Shown here piece after piece: positions 56,101 to 62,820 of a stretch of DNA of 64,000 bases. Origin of the DNA: Chlorogloeopsis fritschii PCC 6912 (GTDB lineage: Bacteria; Cyanobacteriota; Cyanobacteriia; Cyanobacteriales; Nostocaceae); NCBI RefSeq assembly GCF_000317285.1, contig NZ_AJLN01000074.1:1-64000 (forward strand), in the 5' to 3' direction. The notes under the pieces were generated by a model. That model was given only the letters and a program-made list of their open reading frames with translations. It had not been told where the DNA came from and ran no database searches. The position numbers were made by a program, and so were the translations under genes. How positions within the stretch are numbered: the first letter of the stretch is position 1; each line of letters begins with the position of its first letter.

Positions 56101-58437
56101 GTTACAGCAAACGCCGATTTTGAACCTGTCGCAGAACAAGAATTTGGCGATTTAGATGAGTTGCTCAAAGAGGATGTTACAGCAAACGCCGATGTTGAAC
56201 CTGTCTCAGAGCAAGAATTTGGTGATTTAGATGAGTTGCTCAAAGAAGATGTTACAGCAAACGCCGATGTTGAATCTGTTGCAGAGCAAGAAGAATTTGC
56301 CGATTTAGAAGAACTGCTGGCTGCGAATCAAGATGAGGATATAGCAGCAGCCCAGCCTACTCTAACTAATTTTTCAAAAGCTCCCAGCAAACCTGTTTCC
56401 TCTCCAGAAATTGACAACGAATTTAAGGATTTGGAGGGGATGGTAGGAAGAGCCATGACACCCGGTACAATTAATCTACCAGGTGGGCGTAACTCTAGTT
56501 GGAGCGCTTCCAGATTTGAACAGTTGATGAAAGTTCCAGTTAAACATCTGGACGATCTGAGCAATTTGGTTGGAGAATTGGTAGTTAATCGCAATACTCT
56601 AGAGCAAGATCAAGAACGTCTGCGTCAGTCGCTTGATAACTTACTAATTCAAGTGCATCAACTCTCGGATGTGGGAGCAAAAATGCAAGAATTGTATGAG
56701 CGATCGCTCTTAGAAGCTTCTTTGTTAGCTAGCCGTAAAAACAGTGGTTTTACCCCAATAGAGACAGATCGGGGCTTTAGCGAATTGGAAATGGATCGCT
56801 TTACGCCTTTCCATATCCTCAGCCAAGAAATTATTGAATTAATTGTGCGAGTACGCGAGTCAGCAAGTGACATCGACTTTGTTACTGAGGAAACCGAGCG
56901 TGTAGCCCGGCAATTTAGGCAGGTAACAAGCCAGCTGCAAGAGGGGCTGACAAGAGCGCGAATGGAGCCTTTTTCTCAAGCTACCGATCTACTACCGCGA
57001 GGTGTGCGCGACAACTCAATTAAGTATGGTAAGCAAGTGGAACTGATTGTTCAAGGTCGGGATACCTTGATTGACAAGATGATTTTAGAACATCTGAAGA
57101 CACCGCTCACACACTTGCTCAACAACGCGATCGCTCACGGTGTTGAAATCCCAAACGAACGGCAAGCCCAAGGCAAGCGAACTGTGGGAATTATCACCCT
57201 CAATGCTTTTCATCAAGGTAACCAAACTGTAATTTCTGTCAGTGATGATGGTGCGGGTATCGATCCTGAACGGGTGAAAGCCAAGGCGATGAAGGTGGGC
57301 TTAATTACCCCAGCCCAAGCCAAAATCATGTCTCCGATTGAAGTTTATGACTTACTTTTCCAGCCTGGATTTAGCACCAAAGATCAAGCTGACGATCTCG
57401 CAGGCAGGGGTGTTGGTTTAGATGTAGTTCGCACCAAAATCAGCGAAATTAGGGGAACAATTACTATTGATTCAACTATAGGTAAGGGAACAACCTTTAC
57501 TATTCGCCTGCCACTGACATTGAGTATTTGCAAAGCTCTCTGCTGCGTTTCCGATAAAGCCAGAATTGCCTTCCCTATGGATGGCGTAGAAGATACTCTG
57601 GATTTGCCTGTCAGAAATATTCAAGAAGGTGCCGACGGGCAAAAATTTATTTCCTGGCGCGATCGCGTACTGCCATTCAAACCTTTGAAAGAACTTTTAA
57701 CTTTCAATCGCCAACTGAGTCGGGGCAACGTTTATGGTGGCAACCGAGACGATGACATGGTTTCTGTAATTGTTGTGCGATCGGCAACTACAATGGTTGC
57801 GTTACAGGTAGATCAAGTACTGAGCGAACAAGAAATCGTGATCAAGCAATTTGAAGGCCCGGCACCTAAACCTGTTGGTGTAGCAGGTGCTACCGTTCTT
57901 GGTGATGGTCGGATTATGCCCATTGCCGATGTCTTAGAAATTATCGACATTTTCCAAGGACGGACGGCTAAACAAAGTGCTGTTAGTATTCTAAATCAGA
58001 AGGGAACTCCCGATCAAACAGAAGTACCTGCTACTAAGATTGACCCCACAGTACTAATTATTGATGATTCAATTACAGTTAGAGAACTGCTGTCGTTGAC
58101 CTTTAACAAGGCAGGTTATCGGGTAGAACAGGCACGTGACGGGCAAGAAGCATGGGATAAGCTTCGTTCTGGTTTACCTTGCGATCTCGTCTTCTGTGAT
58201 ATTGAAATGCCGCGCTGCGATGGTTTAGAGTTACTTTCTCGCATCCAAAAAGACTCGAATCTCAACCATCTACCAATTGCCATGCTTACCTCACGGGGTG
58301 CAGACAAGCACAGGCAAATGGCAATTTCCTTGGGAGCAAGTGGCTATTTCACCAAACCTTATTTAGAAGAAGCTTTACTGGAAGCAGCATCGCGGATGCT
58401 TAAAGGTGAGAAATTGATTAGCAGTACTAATCCTTAG
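53164..58437 (+). CDS. hmpE: Hybrid CheA histidine kinase HmpE
   Basis: A 1757-residue hybrid kinase. An N-terminal Hpt domain has His49 in RAAHSIKGGA. A linker of about 900 acidic residues (250-1100) contains five tandem 25-residue repeats (914-1038). The kinase core has the dimerisation helices, N-box LTHLLNNAIAHGVE, G1 SDDGAGIDPE and G2 AGRGVGLDVV, a CheW-like regulatory domain (about 1455-1600), and a C-terminal receiver with VLIIDDSITVREL and the phospho-Asp in VFCDIEMPRCDG. No Shine-Dalgarno is visible before the ATG; repeats lie directly upstream. Confidence 0.93.
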   Translation: MLPEQQQRILGYFIEEAKEHLNTIEQGLLNLQSTIKDPEMLNEIFRAAHSIKGGAAMLGLSSIQLTAHRLEDCFKVLKEHSVHVDQKLESLFLDVSDALKALLENLQGPFGLTEDTANQIISKVEPTFGYLNEHLNLLVQQKSSGGKTTDSDCWQISYNQVMQTLREMLQLFKQDCTPETRQNLQNCCNKLAQIGAEANCPNWSNLCHAAGIAIANQENSFLTLAKIIITDIKKALELALAAKEHEITISQQLEVLIPHNVETLDNSNDFVDERLEVEVVLSLHPPEEFVSANTYSDKFITSTAENFSQFATESESIDCEPDDSITSLSELSDHISSNIDDNIDKFDEFTAEAQLIDFDLQDSITNLPELSYQFNSDDEDEASIHSSFDTNAHGPEVGIAELSTLAQLFERETPDLHENWDIEEEILESEPSSSEIELTIDNAETEDISNDFAELLSLDRETSIKDSQFKTAKEDLTLIQLFGDDFLEEENLKQQNQQIIENTQIHQLQTSNELTSLEIDVEDSFDELFSLSDNQDLIKENSENTPQTQVNWNLDHLFNQAEEDSNLNLTIDESEFGDFFDTVSATSPVFSPVEEDLNLWIPEDTGKQQQPLQAPLEQDTATALEELLFAATSANEIFGDRQQSASGSDLELGDLDIDLSQEQQLDLALSVDGDNDLFEELVINDSITALPVSDRELSDTPIQTFSQQPEALELSPAFTDSSTEISQIDLSQSPIEQEPSWLDVVEENNNENLEILFEDSSTPNFDDLQAESTDFSLGVPQEQLADDRFSTIIQPDLDFTDASESEVLQTSSEIADIDTNPGLVDIWLSTETIVFETEKEADVVKVDFSEDGSATTQDDEHTAVEDIAVAPTELVAVAFDFHKASEIDAEENAFTDFDELPEEDVTSNTNIQAVSEQEFIGFNQLLKEDGAANADFEPVAEQEFGDLDELLKKDVTANIDVEPVAEQEFIGFNELLKEDVTANADFEPVAEQEFGDLDELLKEDVTANADVEPVSEQEFGDLDELLKEDVTANADVESVAEQEEFADLEELLAANQDEDIAAAQPTLTNFSKAPSKPVSSPEIDNEFKDLEGMVGRAMTPGTINLPGGRNSSWSASRFEQLMKVPVKHLDDLSNLVGELVVNRNTLEQDQERLRQSLDNLLIQVHQLSDVGAKMQELYERSLLEASLLASRKNSGFTPIETDRGFSELEMDRFTPFHILSQEIIELIVRVRESASDIDFVTEETERVARQFRQVTSQLQEGLTRARMEPFSQATDLLPRGVRDNSIKYGKQVELIVQGRDTLIDKMILEHLKTPLTHLLNNAIAHGVEIPNERQAQGKRTVGIITLNAFHQGNQTVISVSDDGAGIDPERVKAKAMKVGLITPAQAKIMSPIEVYDLLFQPGFSTKDQADDLAGRGVGLDVVRTKISEIRGTITIDSTIGKGTTFTIRLPLTLSICKALCCVSDKARIAFPMDGVEDTLDLPVRNIQEGADGQKFISWRDRVLPFKPLKELLTFNRQLSRGNVYGGNRDDDMVSVIVVRSATTMVALQVDQVLSEQEIVIKQFEGPAPKPVGVAGATVLGDGRIMPIADVLEIIDIFQGRTAKQSAVSILNQKGTPDQTEVPATKIDPTVLIIDDSITVRELLSLTFNKAGYRVEQARDGQEAWDKLRSGLPCDLVFCDIEMPRCDGLELLSRIQKDSNLNHLPIAMLTSRGADKHRQMAISLGASGYFTKPYLEEALLEAASRMLKGEKLISSTNP
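55903..56277 (+). repeat. Five tandem 75 bp repeats inside hmpE
   Basis: Each unit encodes a variant of VAEQEFGDLDELLKEDVTAN plus ADVEP. Units 1 and 3 have EFIGFNQLL or EFIGFNELL; units 2, 4 and 5 have EFGDLDELL. A partial sixth copy follows (VAEQEEFADLEELL) and a weaker one precedes. Units 3-5 are very similar in DNA, indicating recent expansion. Confidence 0.9.
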
Positions 58438-58478
58438 TTTTGTTGATAAGGCTTTCAAATTCAAATTTTTAAAACTAA

Positions 58479-58508
58479 CCCCCATCCAAAACTGGATAGG
58501 GGCTTTTT
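58479..58508 (+). terminator. Rho-independent terminator of the hmp operon
   Basis: Stem CCCCCATCC/GGATAGGGG with one C-A mismatch and the loop AAAACT, followed by CTTTTT. It starts about 40 bp after the hmpE stop. Confidence 0.8.
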
Positions 58509-58525
58509 ATTTAACTATTTTTCCG

Positions 58526-58891
58526 TCAAACACGATGATTAAGTACTAAATCTTCTTGAACTCCTGATTGAAAGTGATTGATTGCTGTCTGAAGTACGTT
58601 TACATTTATAGGGTCATCAATTGGTACACAAGCATATTTTAAGTAAATCTTTACGGCTACCTGAGAATGTTGGTTAACTACACCAACAAAAAGCATTCTG
58701 TCATAATCCTCTCTTTTAATCCAAATTTCGTAATCTTGTTGATTAAATACGCTTGCCAATTTTTGAAAACATTGCAAGTACTGTATTTCTTCCCGGTCAA
58801 GATTTTGTAGATTTTGTGGGTTGTAAATCTTACCATTTACAGCAGAATAAGTCATAACAATTCTTTTGTTACTATTTTTACGAACCTGCAT
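58526..58891 (-). CDS. Hypothetical protein
   Basis: A 121-residue soluble protein without recognisable motifs. It has mixed alpha/beta character (FQKLASVFNQQDYEIWIKRE, VAVKIYLKYACVP) and two or three cysteines. An alternative start at 58855 (MTYSAVNGK) is possible. No ribosome-binding site is clear for either. It is the first gene on the minus strand in a small accessory region that also holds a toxin-antitoxin pair. I cannot assign a function. Confidence 0.5.
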   Translation of the reverse strand: MQVRKNSNKRIVMTYSAVNGKIYNPQNLQNLDREEIQYLQCFQKLASVFNQQDYEIWIKREDYDRMLFVGVVNQHSQVAVKIYLKYACVPIDDPINVNVLQTAINHFQSGVQEDLVLNHRV

Positions 58892-58992
58892 TATACATGA
58901 ATAATCATATTTAGTACATTAGTTCTTAAAAATTTTGTAACCCAGACTGGACAAGGATTATTTTAATTCTACAAAGCCTTAGGTTTTACCCA

Positions 58993-59010
58993 TGTTTTAG
59001 CAATTTCTAG
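58993..59010 (-). repeat. hsdS 3'-end fragment, copy C (short)
   Basis: TGTTTTAGCAATTTCTAG is identical to 60295-60312 inside the hsdS remnant, with weaker similarity on the left (TTTTACCCA versus TTCTACTCT). It sits 13 bp after the toxin stop codon. Confidence 0.6.
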
Positions 59011-59023
59011 TATTATTCATTCA

Positions 59024-59290
59024 CTATGGAAAATATCGATATATTTCCTTGCGATGTAATACACGAACAAAGGTAATCATATTTTCGTCTTCAGCAAAGC
59101 CAATTCGATAGTCACCAACTCGGATACGGTAGTAATTTCCATCTGCTTTAAGTTTTTTGATGTTGCTGATTTCCAAGAGACTTTCAGCAATTTCCACTTG
59201 TTCTATGACATTTTTAATTCTCAGGAGCAAGTCTTCATCTTGAATTTTACCAAGGTCTTTTTCAAAGCTTTTTCTGAACTCAGCTTTCAC
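59024..59290 (-). CDS. RelE/ParE-family toxin
   Basis: An 88-residue type II toxin. It starts MKAEFRKSFEKDLGKI, continues with NIKKLKADGNYYRIRVGDYR and ends IGFAEDENMITFVRVLHRKE plus IYRYFP, all typical of the RelE/ParE fold with its basic catalytic surface. It overlaps the upstream antitoxin by 4 bp. Whether it cuts mRNA on the ribosome (RelE) or inhibits gyrase (ParE) cannot be decided by eye; the motifs lean to RelE/StbE-type. Confidence 0.87.
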   Translation of the reverse strand: MKAEFRKSFEKDLGKIQDEDLLLRIKNVIEQVEIAESLLEISNIKKLKADGNYYRIRVGDYRIGFAEDENMITFVRVLHRKEIYRYFP

Positions 59291-59496
59291 GATTTCGGTT
59301 CCAAAAGTTGAAAGATGGAGTCGCGGTTAACCAGTTCAGTTGTTTCACCTTCTGCGATCGCACGTTCCATTGCAATGTCCTCAAGAATTTCTGCCAAAAA
59401 TTCCGAGACTTCCTCACGGTTATCACGAATCAATTCGACGATCGCACTTTTCAAGATTTCCTTAAGTTGTTCTGGGTTTAGGGTAATTTCAGACAT
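59287..59496 (-). CDS. Cognate antitoxin of the RelE/ParE pair
   Basis: A 69-residue acidic, helical protein (EQLKEILKSAIVELIRDNRE, then AEILEDIAMERAIAEGE). It directly precedes and overlaps the toxin by 4 bp (ATGA-type overlap), the usual antitoxin-first order. No ribbon-helix-helix or AbrB DNA-binding motif is clear, so autoregulation is uncertain. A GGAGGAAT ribosome-binding site lies before the ATG. The upstream DNA is a degraded hsdS 3' end. Confidence 0.82.
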   Translation of the reverse strand: MSEITLNPEQLKEILKSAIVELIRDNREEVSEFLAEILEDIAMERAIAEGETTELVNRDSIFQLLEPKS

Positions 59497-59534
59497 TATT
59501 CCTCCATTAAATTCAGTTAAATTTGATAAATTAA

Positions 59535-59616
59535 TGCCAATAGCTTCAAGTTGCTGGTTTATTCAAGTTGTTGCGATCGCTCATCAGCCTCAATCACTTT
59601 TTCTACTCATGTTTTA
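59535..59616 (-). repeat. hsdS 3'-end fragment, copy B (degraded)
   Basis: On the plus strand GCTTCAAGTTGCTGGTTTAT, then CAAGTTGT, CATCAG, TTCTACTC and TGTTTTAGC match 60229-60305 in order. Read on the minus strand, a TGG (Trp) has become TGA before INQQLEAI, and a one-base length change shifts the frame. It lies between the antitoxin and the Uma2 gene. Confidence 0.8.
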
Positions 59617-59626
59617 GCCATTCAAC

Positions 59627-60208
59627 TCAAACGGTCGAAAAATCAATATTTTCGTAAAGTTCTGCAATTTGAATTTGCAACTCAAAGGTACTCAAAGAAA
59701 GGGTGACAGTTGGGTCGTCGTATTCTGAAAATAGCCACTGATGAGGGGCTGTTTTAATATGATGCTCAACGTGTATGCGATATTGATCGATCAGCAGATA
59801 TTCTTGGAAGGTAGGAATTGTACGATAGGCAACAAATTTCTCACCGCGGTCATAGTTTTGGGTGGACTTAGACAACACTTCAGCGATAAAGCAGGGATTA
59901 ACCAAAGTATCTTTGCGTCCAGTTTGAAGTTCTAAGGGTTTGGGCAGAACCATCACATCGGGATAAGTATAGAGATTTGCACCGGGAATCCAGAGTCGCT
60001 GATCCAGGATAAATACACGGTAGGGCTTTCCCCGCAAAGCTGCTTTAAGGATAGCCACAAGGTTGCTGGCAATATCATTATGATCTGGGGTTCCACCCGT
60101 CATCGGGACAATTTCTCCATCGTGGTATTCGTTGCGGATGTCGGAGGCGATTTCGAGTTCTAGATATTCATCAATGGTGTAGTGTTTTATCTCAGTTTGA
60201 GCAATCAT
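59627..60208 (-). CDS. Uma2-family (DUF820) putative endonuclease
   Basis: A 193-residue PD-(D/E)XK-like protein. Motifs are MTGGTPDHNDIASNLVAIL, the metal-site strand TYPDVMVLP, CFIAEVLSKSTQNYDRGEKF and IPTFQEYLLIDQYRIHVEHH. These acidic and Lys/Gln residues fit the presumed nuclease centre. The start codon overlaps the end of the hsdS remnant by 4 bp (ATGA), so it may be translated from the same mRNA. It is about 20 residues shorter than the Uma2 protein at 9105 and from a different subgroup. Confidence 0.87.
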   Translation of the reverse strand: MIAQTEIKHYTIDEYLELEIASDIRNEYHDGEIVPMTGGTPDHNDIASNLVAILKAALRGKPYRVFILDQRLWIPGANLYTYPDVMVLPKPLELQTGRKDTLVNPCFIAEVLSKSTQNYDRGEKFVAYRTIPTFQEYLLIDQYRIHVEHHIKTAPHQWLFSEYDDPTVTLSLSTFELQIQIAELYENIDFSTV

Positions 60209-60720
60209 GTCAGTTCTACCTCCAAGGCTTCAAGTTGCTGGTTTATCCAAGTTGTGGCTGTTGCTTCATCAGTCTCTATTGCCCGTTCTACTCTTGTTTT
60301 AGCAATTTCTAGCAGTTGTTTGGATTGCTCCCGCGCTTTGCGAGATGCCCTGACCTTTTCTGTAATTTTCTGGCGAGTAGATTCTTTTGGCAACGTGATC
60401 GGAATATTTAACAAGTCTTCAGTGGAAATTGCCGGATACATACTGGCAGTTGTATGAAGATCAAGGATTTCGCAGACAATGGGCGATCGCAAATAAACCA
60501 GTAAAACTTCTGGCTCTATTTTGGTTGGTTTTAAAACAGCAAAACCAGATGAACAAATGTAATTATTTTGCTCTGTTTCAATCAGGGCTGAAAGTCTGCG
60601 AATGGGGTGGGGCGAACGGTTGACGTAATTACATCGTTAGTTTTGACAATCCACTGCGCTCGACTTGGGGCTTCTTCCATTGCTACTACTTCACTATTAG
60701 CAAAGCCTTCTCCGCTTTCT
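60205..60720 (-). pseudogene. hsdS: Type I restriction specificity subunit (hsdS) remnant
   Basis: The intact 3' part (60205-60492) codes for a target-recognition end and conserved helix: MYPAISTEDLLNIPITLPKE, then QKITEKVRASRKAREQSKQL. Upstream, the frame SRAQWIVKTNDVITSTVRP shifts near 60604-60614 (a CCCCACCCC tract) and resumes as IRRLSALIETEQNNYICSSG. The start and first recognition domain are missing, and no hsdM or hsdR is nearby. It is therefore a broken fragment of a type I restriction system. Confidence 0.8.
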
Positions 60721-60789
60721 TAATACCACGGAGGCGATCGCTCTGACACAGATTAAGTATTTATAGTGCGTTTTACTACTCGTTTATTT

Positions 60790-60798
60790 GGGAATACT
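60790..60798 (+). promoter_or_regulatory. GGGAATACT motif before the ethylene-receptor-like kinase
   Basis: GGGAATACT lies 41 bp upstream of the ATG. It resembles, from memory, the J-box described for hormogonium (SigJ-dependent) promoters of Nostoc punctiforme. I am not certain of the published consensus and did not find the motif upstream of hmpA or hmpF. Confidence 0.25.
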
Positions 60799-60838
60799 GG
60801 TATTGTAAGTATCCTTTACATATCCAGCGCTCCCCACC

Positions 60839-62719
60839 ATGATGTTGAAATTATTAAGCTATTCCTTACACTCAGATGGTTTCATCCCCCACGGGCATTG
60901 TTATCTCTGGAAAACAGGGTTAGTTTGGCTTCACATTGTAGCTGATGCCACGATCGCTCTTGCTTATTATTCAATACCCTTCTTACTCATCTACTTTATT
61001 TCTAAACGCAAAGATGTTCCTTTCAATGGAGTCTTTCTGTTGTTTGGTGCTTTTATCATTGCCTGTGGTACTGGCCACTTAATGGATATCTGGACATTAT
61101 GGCATCCAGATTACTGGATTGCAGGTAGTCTCAAGGCTTTTACTGCCATTATTTCAATATATACGGCGTTTGCGTTAGTTAATCTCATCCCTCAAGCTCT
61201 GACATTGCCCAGCCCTGCCCAGTTAGAAGCTGTCAACCGATCGCTTGCCAGTGAAATTGTTGAGCGCAAGCGAATTGAGCAAGAGCTACGTCAAGCAGAG
61301 GAAATTGCTACAAACTCCAGCCAAGCCAAGAGCGAATTCCTCGCTAATATGAGTCACGAGTTACGCACACCCCTTAATGGCATTCTAGGTTACACGCAGA
61401 TCCTCCAACGCACGGAACCTCTAACTAATAAAGGGCGCAAAGGGGTAGAAATCATTCAGCAGTGCGGTTCCCATCTATTGACTCTAATTAATGATGTCCT
61501 GGATCTCTCCAAAATTGAAGCTCGAAAATTGGAGCTAAATCCTGTTGATTTCTACTTTCCTGCCTTTCTAGACAGTGTGACAGAAATTTGCCGCATCCGG
61601 GCAGAACAAAAAAGCATCGCGTTTCACATCGAACTCGAACCAGATTTACCTGTGGGCATTCGTGCTGACGAAAAGCGCTTGCGTCAAGTTCTAATTAATT
61701 TACTCGGTAATGCGATTAAATTTACCGAGCAAGGCAGTGTCACTTTCAAGGTTAAGTTCGCAAGTCAAAAGCAACAAAAAACAAACTACAAAATTCGCTT
61801 TGAAGTGGCTGATACTGGGGTGGGCATGAACGCCGAGCAACTCAACAAAATTTTCCAGCCCTTTGAACAGGTAGGAGATCGGAAACGACAGGCTGAAGGT
61901 ACAGGTTTGGGATTGGCAATTAGCCAAAAGATTGTCTCGTTAATGGGCAGTCAAATTGAGGTGGAAAGTGAGTCTGGCAAAGGCAGCACTTTTTACTTTG
62001 AGGTGGAATTGCAGGAAGCTAAAGACTGGGCTAAGGCTTCTAGAATGATGCAACAGGGGACAGTTGTTGGCTATCGAGGGGAAAAGCGAACAATTTTGGT
62101 GGTGGATGACAAATGGGAAAATCGCTCGGTGCTTGTCAATTTATTAGAGCCAATTGGATTTATCTTAGTGGAAGCTAGTCAAGGTGAGGAAGCATTAGAG
62201 CAGGCGATCGCCCACAAGCCAGACTTAATTATTACAGACTTGATGATGCCCGTGATGGATGGATTCGAGTTAATCCATCGTCTGCATCAGTCTCCTCAAT
62301 TCGAGAAGATTGTTGTGATTGCCTCTTCTGCCAGCGTGTTTGAAACCGATCAATATAAAAGTATTGATGCTGGAGCGAGTGCCTTTCTACCGAAGCCTAT
62401 AGAAGCTGAAACCTTGCTGGAACTGCTGCGCAAATATTTGCAATTGGAATGGGTACATGAGAGCAAGGTAGAAACAAATACAAAAGCAAATGTTGCTAGT
62501 TCAAATCATCCAGCAGAGATGATTCCTCCTGCTAAAGAGATTTTACAGCAGTTACTCAACCTGGTGCAGGACGGTGATATTCAAAGAATTCAAGAAATGG
62601 CTCCGCAACTATCTGCATCCGATGAGAAGCTGACTCTATTTGCCCAGCAACTGATGCAGCTGGCTAGCAATTTCCAGATTAAACGCCTGGAAACCTTGAT
62701 TAAGCAATATATCCATTAA
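60839..62719 (+). CDS. Ethylene-receptor-like hybrid histidine kinase
   Basis: A 626-residue sensor. Residues 25-125 hold three membrane spans matching the plant ETR1/SynEtr1 ethylene-binding domain: Asp36 and Tyr43 in DATIALAYYSIP, and Ile73, Cys76, His80 in GAFIIACGTGH, with the same spacing as the ETR1 Asp25-Tyr32-Ile62-Cys65-His69 copper/ethylene site. No PAS or GAF domain follows; a short coiled coil leads to HisKA (MSHELRTPLNGILG), HATPase (LLGNAIKF, DTGVGM, GTGLGLAIS) and a receiver (VVDDKWENRS, DLIITDLMMPVMDG). The last 65 residues are helical. Confidence 0.9.
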   Translation: MMLKLLSYSLHSDGFIPHGHCYLWKTGLVWLHIVADATIALAYYSIPFLLIYFISKRKDVPFNGVFLLFGAFIIACGTGHLMDIWTLWHPDYWIAGSLKAFTAIISIYTAFALVNLIPQALTLPSPAQLEAVNRSLASEIVERKRIEQELRQAEEIATNSSQAKSEFLANMSHELRTPLNGILGYTQILQRTEPLTNKGRKGVEIIQQCGSHLLTLINDVLDLSKIEARKLELNPVDFYFPAFLDSVTEICRIRAEQKSIAFHIELEPDLPVGIRADEKRLRQVLINLLGNAIKFTEQGSVTFKVKFASQKQQKTNYKIRFEVADTGVGMNAEQLNKIFQPFEQVGDRKRQAEGTGLGLAISQKIVSLMGSQIEVESESGKGSTFYFEVELQEAKDWAKASRMMQQGTVVGYRGEKRTILVVDDKWENRSVLVNLLEPIGFILVEASQGEEALEQAIAHKPDLIITDLMMPVMDGFELIHRLHQSPQFEKIVVIASSASVFETDQYKSIDAGASAFLPKPIEAETLLELLRKYLQLEWVHESKVETNTKANVASSNHPAEMIPPAKEILQQLLNLVQDGDIQRIQEMAPQLSASDEKLTLFAQQLMQLASNFQIKRLETLIKQYIH

Positions 62720-62820
62720 GTAGAAGGCAGTCGCTATGAAACAAGTTTCACGCCAAGCATGAAAATTTGACTTTTCCTACACCCCTACACCCCCACACCC
62801 ATTTTCAAGTTAGACATATC

